This document shows positions 57,291-64,000 of a stretch of DNA of 64,000 bases, in pieces. This DNA is from Adiantum capillus-veneris. Lineage: Eukaryota; Streptophyta; Polypodiopsida; Polypodiales; Pteridaceae. Each line of letters begins with the position of its first letter. Position 1 is the stretch's first letter. The DNA lies in NCBI GenBank assembly GCA_014529385.2, contig CM043969.1, positions 11,449,001-11,513,000 on the forward strand, given 5' to 3'. The notes under the pieces were generated by a model. The model was not told where the DNA came from, ran no database searches, and was given only the letters and a program-made list of their open reading frames with translations. Both the position numbers and the translations under genes were made by a program.

Positions 57291-58177
57291 TGAGCATCTA
57301 TGGGAGGACTTCTGTCATAGATCCCAATCCAGCAGCTCTTGAGACTGGCCACTGGAGACTGTGAGCTTGGGAGAGCTGTCCACTGGCACGAGTACAGTGG
57401 GATCCTGGAGAGTGGCTTTGGAGGGACCCTTTCTCTTCTGCAGACCACCCAAGTGTCCCTTTCTTTCACTACATTGTTCGACTAGGACGTCACATACTGG
57501 CAGCGCAGAGAGAGGCTCGTCCTGCTGCAGCACCTCATTCGCAGGAGGAGGGTCTCACAGCTGAGTTCTTGGCAACTTTTTTGGAGAGGTTGTGTGACTC
57601 CAGACAACCGAGACGAGTCACTTTATTCCAGTGGCTGGTTGCACATAGAGCTACAGCAGTTGAGAGCTGGCTTGTACATAGTGGTCTCTCAGTCGCATGT
57701 GCAGCTTGTGACCATCTTGTGGAGAGTCAGCGTCATTGTCTTTGGGACTGTCCCTTGGCACAGCAGGTGTGGCTCCGTGTTCTTTGACTGATGCTAGCTC
57801 TCTCCACAACTCAACAGTACACTTGGGGGGCAGCAGCTTGGTCCACTCTCACGGGCCCGGCACTTCAGTTTGAGCTATCTTCCACCAGCAGGATGGTAGT
57901 GATGCAGGGGGGTCGACCTACACTCCAGCCTGCCACAGAGTTTACTCCACAAGAGTGGTGCAGTGAGAGAGAGGAGTGTTGGGAGCTCATCAATGGCCTG
58001 ACACTCTGGTCCAACTGGAGGGCCCGCTGCTTCCGCATCTTCGAGGCTCGCCGTGTACCACTAGCAGCGACTGTTCGGGATCATTGGCTAGAGTTGATCC
58101 ATACTCTCAGAGGACAACTCGAGAGACTCCGGGGCAGCTCCGACCGCATGAGGGAGCGCAAAGAGGCTTTCCTTTGA
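57291..58177 (+). pseudogene. LINE-1 ORF2, C-terminal zf-RVT region
   Basis: Frames at 57569-57787 contain RVTLFQWLVAHRATAVESWL and CAACDHLVESQRHCLWDC followed by AQQVW, the zf-RVT zinc-binding module of plant L1 elements. A final frame from 57791 to 58177 (TFTPQEWCSEREECWELINGL-like, then WSNWRARCFRIFEAR) is the usual tail of these proteins. Confidence 0.85.
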
Positions 58178-58416
58178 CTCTCGCGTCGTGGGCCTTTTTT
58201 CACCATGGTCCAGGGTGTACTCAGATGGCACTCCCGGCCACCTGTGTGGCTTTTCCCTCCTCCCATCTCTTGATTTAGCCTCATTGTACATATGTTGTTT
58301 TTTCATTGGGAGAGTCTCCCCATCATGATTGTTGTAGCCCTCTCTTGTAGAGGTGGTTGTAGCCCCATGGGCAGTTTCATTAACTAATAGAAGGATCTTT
58401 TTCTCGAAAAAAAAAA
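58178..58416 (+). other. LINE-1 3' UTR with poly(A)
   Basis: T/G-rich sequence with TTGTAGCCC and TTGTAGAGGTGG words, ending CTCG plus A10. The adjoining minus-strand LINE copy B begins directly after it. Confidence 0.8.
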
Positions 58417-59738
58417 GAGAAGGGGATAATCCTCCAGCTCAGAGTAAATCCAACATCGGTCGGTTTCGGATCTCCTCGATGTGCTCATGGTCAAAAACCT
58501 GATTGGGTATCGTGTGTGGTGTGCCAAAACAATCTGAATCCTCCTCTGTAATCTTCGTCTATGTTGGGATGCCCTCCTCTGTAATCGTGGACGCCTGGAT
58601 CTCCCTAGGTCCATTTTACGGTTAATCAATGTGCCTCTAGTGGAGGTGGAATCTCAACTCTACTGCAAAACCTGTCTGTCTAGTTGTCTAGTTGTAATGG
58701 TTGGCTTGAAATAGTACGTAACTTGCCGCTGAGTCTGTCTCACTTGTCACCTCAACAAGCAATCTCTATGTCTCCTCAACTCAAGCAAGAACATACCCAA
58801 GCATCTCTGATCCTGGTATTTCATAACTTTGGAAAGTGGTCCAAAACCCTCCCTGGATAAGTAATGGAATTGCCTGCGAATCTCATAGTATGCGGAGCAT
58901 AATGCAACTCTATCTCTGGCTCCCTAGAAGGAGATGTCCAGTGTCAAAAGGGCATGGTCCACTGCTACTCCAGTGGGCCGAGGTCCAACTCTGAAGTCCT
59001 CAATATGAGAAAGAAAGCTCGGCGTGGCCATAATATAATCCATTGTGCTAGCCTCGTGATGATGTGGGAAGCAAGTAAACCCGGCGGCTGCTTGGAATAT
59101 CTGTAAGCCATTAAGTATGGCTAACCCATGTGCGGTGCCCATATCTAAAAAGTATCTCCCATACTCTGTACATTCTATATCTTGTGCGTGTCTGTCGAGT
59201 CCCTTGTCTATGTTGTCCACGTCCCTCAACATCTCCTCCGAGGTATCATAGAAGACTATCTGATGGGTGCCCGTTAGGGCATTGAAGTCCCCCAAGAGAA
59301 TGATTCCCCCATCCCTAGAGAACTCCTATATGTCATCATCAAGCACAAAGAAAGGAGACTCTCCTCTAGGTGATACATAGGTTGATGTACTTGGAGCAAA
59401 GTAGCATATGCCAATATAGAGAAATCTTCCTAGGTCAACATTCAATCCCACCCACATGTATCTGGCATGATCGTCTCTCCGCACAATATGTACAGGCGAC
59501 TACAAATCTTCCCTGAAAAGAACTACTCCCGAGTCCCCGCCCGATCCTCTACTCCCATGTTCAATTCTTGCGTCTACTCAATGAGCCGTCTCCCATCTGT
59601 ATTTAGTCACATGTGGCATCATCTAACCCGGGGCCTCGTAAGTCTATGAATAGAGCACAATATCTATGTCTCTAAAGTTGTCCTCAAAGGCACGCACATC
59701 AAGCTTGAGAGACCCATTGCAGTTCCACACTGCTATTT
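58417..59738 (-). mobile_element. LINE copy B, internally deleted (no RT)
   Basis: Minus-strand copy of the same family as copy A. From 59730 it reads IAVWNCNGSLKLDV (endonuclease start), then GDFNALTGTHQIVFYDTSEE to VDHALLTLDISF (59295-58924). It then jumps straight to the element's 3' part (YYEIRRQFHYLSREGFGPL-like near 58880), skipping the whole RT. The 3' end is cut by LINE-1 at 58417. Confidence 0.85.
58924..59295 (-). pseudogene. LINE copy B endonuclease C-terminal part
   Basis: 124 open codons starting at the GDFN motif, with EYGRYFLDMGTAHGLAILNGL and MDYIMATPSFLSHIEDF (the D-Y-I strand) and VAVDHALLTLD (the D-H motif). Copy A has Tyr in place of that His (VAVDYALL), so copy B keeps the better catalytic end despite losing its RT. 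Confidence 0.85.
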
Positions 59739-60127
59739 TAAGAAATGAAATGAAATGAAATAATATATTAACGTCTTCAAAAGGCCAAAATGACCTATGA
59801 GACCATCAGATACAAAGTGGTGAATCTAATACAATGTCTGAAATTCAAGTACAAAAAGTACTGAAAGTACAAAAAATGAAAACTGAAAATGAAGTGTGAA
59901 ATGTGAAATGTGTAATGTGTAATGTGAAAATGTAGAATAGGCCCTCAATGACAATCTAGGTGTCGTGCTAGAATGCCTCTGATCCTCTGCTGGAGTCTCC
60001 GTCGATGTAGTGTGCTCCTGTGTCTCGGTCGTGGTCGTCTCGATCTCCCGAGCTTAGTCGCCTTGTCAATGAGGGTGCCTCTGGTATGAATGCGAGTACA
60101 ACCCTGGGTTGGTGGTTGGTCTCTTGG

Positions 60128-62332
60128 CTACCTCGATCCAAAGAAGTCTGTGATCTGTCTCTGTGAATGTCGTACTCCATGTCTCCCCAACAAACTATCT
60201 CTATGTCGGTGTAGCTCAAGTAGATATAAGCCAAGGCATCTCTGGTCCTGATACCTCATGACTCTATCTAGGGGTCCAAAACCCTCCCTGAATAAGCAAT
60301 GGAAGCGCCCTCGTATCTCATAATACACAGTGCAGTGGCATATGTAGTGTAGCTCTGTCTCTGGTTCTCTACCGCATAGTTGACATATCCTAGACTTCGG
60401 TGGTATCCCTTTGAATCTACCCGTCTCAATCTCCAGCTGGTGTGAGGATGTGCGAATCTGACCAATAGCACATCGCAAACCATGAGATAAATGAGTGTCC
60501 ATGTAGCTCGGACGAGTCACAAACCCATATCCCGAAAGTTGGAGAAGGTGCTCTTTGTAGAAAGCCATCTTCGTGCCCAACTCCTACATCGGCTCTACCC
60601 ATGTCCTCCTAGTGTCCAACTGTATAAGATCCTAACGAATGAGTCTAGTGATCTCCGTCCGTGTGACTCGCAGGGAGGGTGCATCCAGGGAATACTGAAA
60701 GGGAGGCAATCTATCCATGCTGAGACCATGCCTCTGAAACCATGAGGTCATCTGCGCATACCAACATGATGCATCTCCCTGCATCGCTAACTGTCTAGAG
60801 GACTCAAGAGCCAATCTAGTATATCTGCCTCTATGTGTATCCCATAGACTGTGCATAAAGGACACTGATCTGGTAAGAGCCTTAATCTCTATAGGAGGGG
60901 CGGCTACCTCCGCTCGAATAATCGCATGTGGTACGGAGGCCTTGGCTCTAATCATCCGGGATATCATAAATACCAAGGGTGTCTCCATGTTCCTCCAACT
61001 ATCATGATTCACAGATGGTCCCCACACTTGGACCCCATAAAGCATAGTTGAAGCAACCAAAGTACCAAAGAGCCATAACTTTGTTCGTGGTTCTTGAAAC
61101 TGAACGCGCGAACACATCCTCTCTAGCCCTCCCAATGCGGCATAGGCTCTGGACAGTCTAGTCTCTGCTGCTCTCCTCAGAGTAAACCTCGGTCCCGTGA
61201 ATACCACCCCCAGATATGTATATTCATCTGTGTACTCCACAGTGTCCTGACCATATACGAGTGTAGGTGCCGATCTCTTGACCCACTGTGGTGTGGTGTT
61301 AAACACCATAACCTTGGTTTTACCAAGGTTCACAGACAGTCCACTATCCTCTGCAAAGTTGTGCAATGCATCCAAATGTCTCTACATGTCCTTTGGACAC
61401 TCTGATATCAACACAATATCATCAGCATATAATAATAAAGGGATCCATGTCCCTGCTAGCTGAGCGCCTCTGTCACCCGCTCTATCAATGTAGTCAGAGA
61501 CCTCATCTACATACATACCAAAAAGTGTAGGGGACAAAGGACACCCCTGTTTCACTCCAATAGTAGAATGAACAATGTCAGAAATCCCCTCAAAAGTGAG
61601 TACCTGGCCAATCACTGAGCCGTATAAAGCCATGATCCCCCATATGATCTCTGTGGGTACTCCCAACTTCAGTAGCCTGTGCATCAATCTGGCCCTTGGC
61701 ATTGTGTCAAATGCTTTGCGGAAGTCCACAAAGCAGCAATACATCCGTCTCCCATGTGCCCGACCCTCCTCAATAATGGCTCTGAGTGTAAGAATATGGT
61801 CCAAAGTGGAGAAACCCCTCTTGAATCCAGCCTGTCCTGCTGCTCGTATGCCCTCATTTTCTGCCCATTTACTCAGTTGTTGTTCAAGAATGGATGCATA
61901 CAACCATGCCAATGTGTGCCCTATCATAATAGTACGGTAGTTCCTTGGCACTGTGGGGTCCCTTGCCTTGAAGAGAGGTACAATAGTAGATAATCTCCAG
62001 GATTTGGGTAGTCCCTTACACATCACACGGTTAAACAACCGCGCAAGAACCTTTGACAGTAAATCTCTAGCATGTATCAAGTGCTCTGCCACCAAACCAT
62101 CATGATCATATGCTCTCCTAGTCCTCATCCTGTCAATGGCGTTCTTCACCATCTCAGTGGTAAAGAAGGTACTAGTGGCTGGACATGGCTCTAGAGGGTC
62201 GGGTAATGGTGGTTTCCCAGGTACTGTATATAATGATGCTGCATACTCACCCCAAGTCTTGGGAGAGGTAATCACTGGAGGAGGTGAGTGCTCATGGAAG
62301 AGACGCCAGGCATCACCTGAATCTCGACTCAA
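60128..62332 (-). pseudogene. LINE copy A reverse transcriptase and C-terminal finger
   Basis: One continuous frame with only three groups of in-frame stops (61384-61382 TAG, and two near 60630-60580). Motifs: FKARDPTVPRNYRTIMIGHT, GQAGFKRGFSTLDHI, CCFVDFRKAFDTMPR, IGVKQGCPLSPTLFGMYVDE and the catalytic LLLYADDIVLISE, then SVNLGKTKVMVFN and YTYLGVVF. The C-terminal part holds CQLCGREPETELHYICHC, a CCHC-like finger. It would carry out target-primed reverse transcription. Confidence 0.92.
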
Positions 62333-63542
62333 AAAAAGAGCTGATACAAATCACGTTCCATCTGGGCTAAAAAGGCCCGCATCTTCCGTCGCACTAAACA
62401 CCGAAGGGCAATCCGAGACTGTCTATATGTAATGACTCCAAGTATAATCTCTCTCTGAATCTGAACTCTCATCTCTCTGCACTCCTCATCATACCAACTA
62501 TTCTGAGGCATGTTCCCAGAACGTCTTCTCTGATCTGGTTGAGTGTGTGGGTATGCCTCTACTGTTGCCCCATGCAAGATCTCCGTCAATAAAGTGGTGA
62601 TCTCCTCCACTGTATATACAGGCTCGGCTGCCCACATCCATCTGTAAATCTCTTCCACATAAACTGAATCCGTCTCTGGTGTAAAAGTATATCGTGTGTG
62701 TGCAATTGTCCTGGTGTCTGAGAGACACTATACTGGAAAGAGACTGAAAAAGTCAGGAGAGCATAGTCCACTGCTACTCCAACAGGCCTAGGGCCCACAC
62801 TAAAATCCTGAATATTAGAGATGAAGTTCGGTGAAGTCATGACATAGTCCACTATACTGACCCCATGTCTGTGTGGAAAGCATGTGAATCCCCCAGACGA
62901 AGGAAAAATCTCTAGACCATTAAGTATGGCCAGACCATGCATAGTCGTCATCTCCATGAGATATCTCCCATACTCTGTGTGCTCTCTATCCTGTGAGTGT
63001 CTGTCAAGCCCCATCTCCGATATATCCATCTCTCTAAGCATCTCCTCCGAGGTATCATAAAATACCGTTTGGGAGTTGGCCGTCCTGGCATTAAAGTCTC
63101 CCAAGAGAATGATATCTCCATCTCTAGAGAACTCCCATATGTCATCATCAAGTATAGAGAAAGGGGATTGCCCTCTAGGTGAGGTATAGACTGATGTGCT
63201 AGGGGGAAAGTAACATATAGCAATGTATAAGAATCTCCCTGTCTCAGCTCTCAGTCTCACCCACATGTATCTCGCCTGGTCATCTCTCAGGACAATCTGT
63301 AATAGCGGCTGCAACTCCTCCTTGAATAAGACTGCTACCCCTCATGAACCTCGACTCCCATGTTGGGATCTAGCGTTTGGCCGACAAGCTGTCTCCCATA
63401 AATAGCCAGTCACACTTGGCCTCAATTGTCCAGATTTTTGATGTGTCTCTGAGTAAAAGACAATGTCTCTATCTCTAAAGCTATCCTCAAAGACACCCAC
63501 ATCCAGCCTATACGATCCATTCCATCCGGAGTGTGGTCCCAT
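62333..63542 (-). pseudogene. LINE copy A endonuclease and linker
   Basis: WNGSYRLDVGVFEDSFRD and VFYSETHQ (catalytic Glu), a TGA near 63343, then VRLRAETGRFLYIAICYFPP, ILLGDFNARTANS (GDFN), IVDYVMTSPNFISNIQDF and VAVDYALLTF, where the usual His of the last motif is Tyr. A frame change near 62650 leads to WYDEECREMRVQIQREI, the typical linker between endonuclease and RT. Confidence 0.9.
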
Positions 63543-63555
63543 ATGTCTCGCACCG

Positions 63556-63921
63556 TCATGCTGTGCGTTTTTCCAAAACCACTACTTTCCCTCCTCTACA
63601 AAAGGCAATTTTTCCCTTCTCCCTTGCTGCCTTGATCTCTGGCATCAACTCTTGCATATGTGCTATTTGTGCTAAAGTAAGGTCATCCCCCATAAATATT
63701 CCAATTTTCTTAAGTGCTGGTCTCTTCTTCAAGAATTCCTTCCTTGTTTCCAAAGTCGGGAAACGTAAAATAAGTGCTTTTTCTTTGACGTTTCCCTTCT
63801 CATCCACTCCCTTCTTTCCTACTCTCCAAGCACCTGTGTGAATAGGTTCCGGGATGCCCATGCGCTGCAAGAGTTCCTTGACTTTGTCTTCTACATTTTC
63901 GGAGTTGGCCGTCCTGGCATT
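63556..63921 (-). pseudogene. LINE copy A ORF1 C-terminal part
   Basis: Reads VEDKVKELLQRMGIPEPIH, GAWRVGKKG, LILRFPTLETRKEFLKKRP, IGIFMGDDLTLAQIAHMQEL and AREKGKIAFCRGGKVVVL, the RRM-like plus C-terminal layout of an L1-type ORF1 protein. It stops with TGA at 63558-63556, overlapping an ATG (ATGA). Its beginning is fused, via a piece of endonuclease sequence (ARTANS), to the tail of copy C. Confidence 0.75.
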
Positions 63922-64000
63922 AACATCTTCAAAAGGCCAGAATGACCTATGAGACCAAAACTGATACAAAAGTGGTGAATCTGTTACAATGTCTGGGTAC
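63922..64000 (-). mobile_element. 3' tail of LINE copy C at the window edge
   Basis: Minus strand CAGACATTGTAACAGATTCAC through GGTCTCATAGGTCATTCTGG and TTTTGAAGATGTTAAT matches the 3' end of copy A. The body of this copy would lie beyond 64000. Confidence 0.8.

Larger units (their letters stand above)
51501..58416 (+). mobile_element. LINE-1: plant L1-type non-LTR retrotransposon, near full length
   Basis: ORF1 with DUF4283-like domain and CCHC knuckle, ORF2 with endonuclease, RT and zf-RVT finger, and a 3' UTR ending in A10 at 58407-58416. The 5' boundary is approximate; it is placed in the GC-rich leader. ORF1 and ORF2 share an ATGA overlap. Many in-frame stops, mostly at Gln or Arg codons, and a 61-bp duplication in ORF1. 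A target duplication was looked for and not found. Confidence 0.9.
59739..63921 (-). mobile_element. LINE copy A, near-complete non-LTR retrotransposon
   Basis: In order on the minus strand: ORF1 C-terminal part, endonuclease, RT, C-terminal finger, 3' UTR with conserved tail (GGTCTCATAGGTCATTTTGG) and a terminal TTTCA-type pentamer run near 59739-59768. It belongs to a different family from LINE-1, judging by ORF1, motif spelling and 3' end. Several stops and one or two frame changes inactivate it. Confidence 0.88.

Overview
This is a window of nuclear DNA from a land plant, with no intact host gene that I can defend. The evidence for a plant is the set of mobile elements: a Ty1/copia element primed by an initiator-Met-tRNA type site, a Ty3/gypsy element of the Tat/Ogre type (extra ORF before gag, second RNase H after the RT), an L1-type LINE with a DUF4283-like ORF1 and a zf-RVT finger, a hAT remnant with BED finger and DUF659-like block, and a CACTA-like end beside an En/Spm-like gene. 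Very long CT/GA/CA microsatellites and G or C homopolymers (up to 55 bases) are scattered throughout. A seed-free plant such as a fern is plausible, but that is an impression and not something the sequence proves.

Layout. 0-5 kb: decayed genes, including the front half of an unrecognised multi-exon gene (here called the KLDEC gene) followed directly by a degenerate histone H3-like gene. 7.2-12.1 kb: Ty1/copia copy A, with an intact 5-bp target duplication but a rearranged 5' LTR lacking the primer site. 12.1-13.9 kb: remnants of another LTR element and a hAT transposase. 13.85-16.45 kb: Ty1/copia copy B on the minus strand, with 5' LTR, primer site, gag and protease, truncated in the integrase where a 61-bp piece of LINE-1 sits. 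16.8-17.3 kb: kinase-like fragment. 21.2-23.1 kb: CACTA-like end and a spliced En/Spm-like gene. 24.5-24.9 and 26.6-26.9 kb: tandem repeats with palindromic cores. 28.8-31.7 kb: two decayed multi-exon plus-strand genes of unknown function. 32.7-35.3 kb, minus strand: a second H3-like gene with its own TATA box, directly downstream of a second KLDEC gene. 35.3-37.1 kb: two LINE fragments. 39.2-49.0 kb: a Tat-type Ty3/gypsy element of about 9.8 kb with a truncated 3' LTR. 50.4-50.9 kb: a long hairpin plus a third copy of its arm. 51.3-64 kb: two LINE families; a plus-strand L1-type LINE (LINE-1) appears nested in a minus-strand LINE (copy B), next to a longer copy (A) and the tail of a third (C).

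How it fits together. Nearly everything is transposon-derived and dead by nonsense codons and frameshifts; in LINE-1 most stops sit where a CAG or CGA codon is expected, as C-to-T decay would produce. The observation most likely to be new is the pair KLDEC gene + histone H3-like gene, found twice about 32 kb apart in the same order and relative orientation. Both H3-like copies carry an extended acidic, proline-rich tail, and one starts with an H3-like ARTKQ-type N-terminus. This could be a duplicated host segment with a centromeric-type H3, or a mobile element carrying a histone gene.
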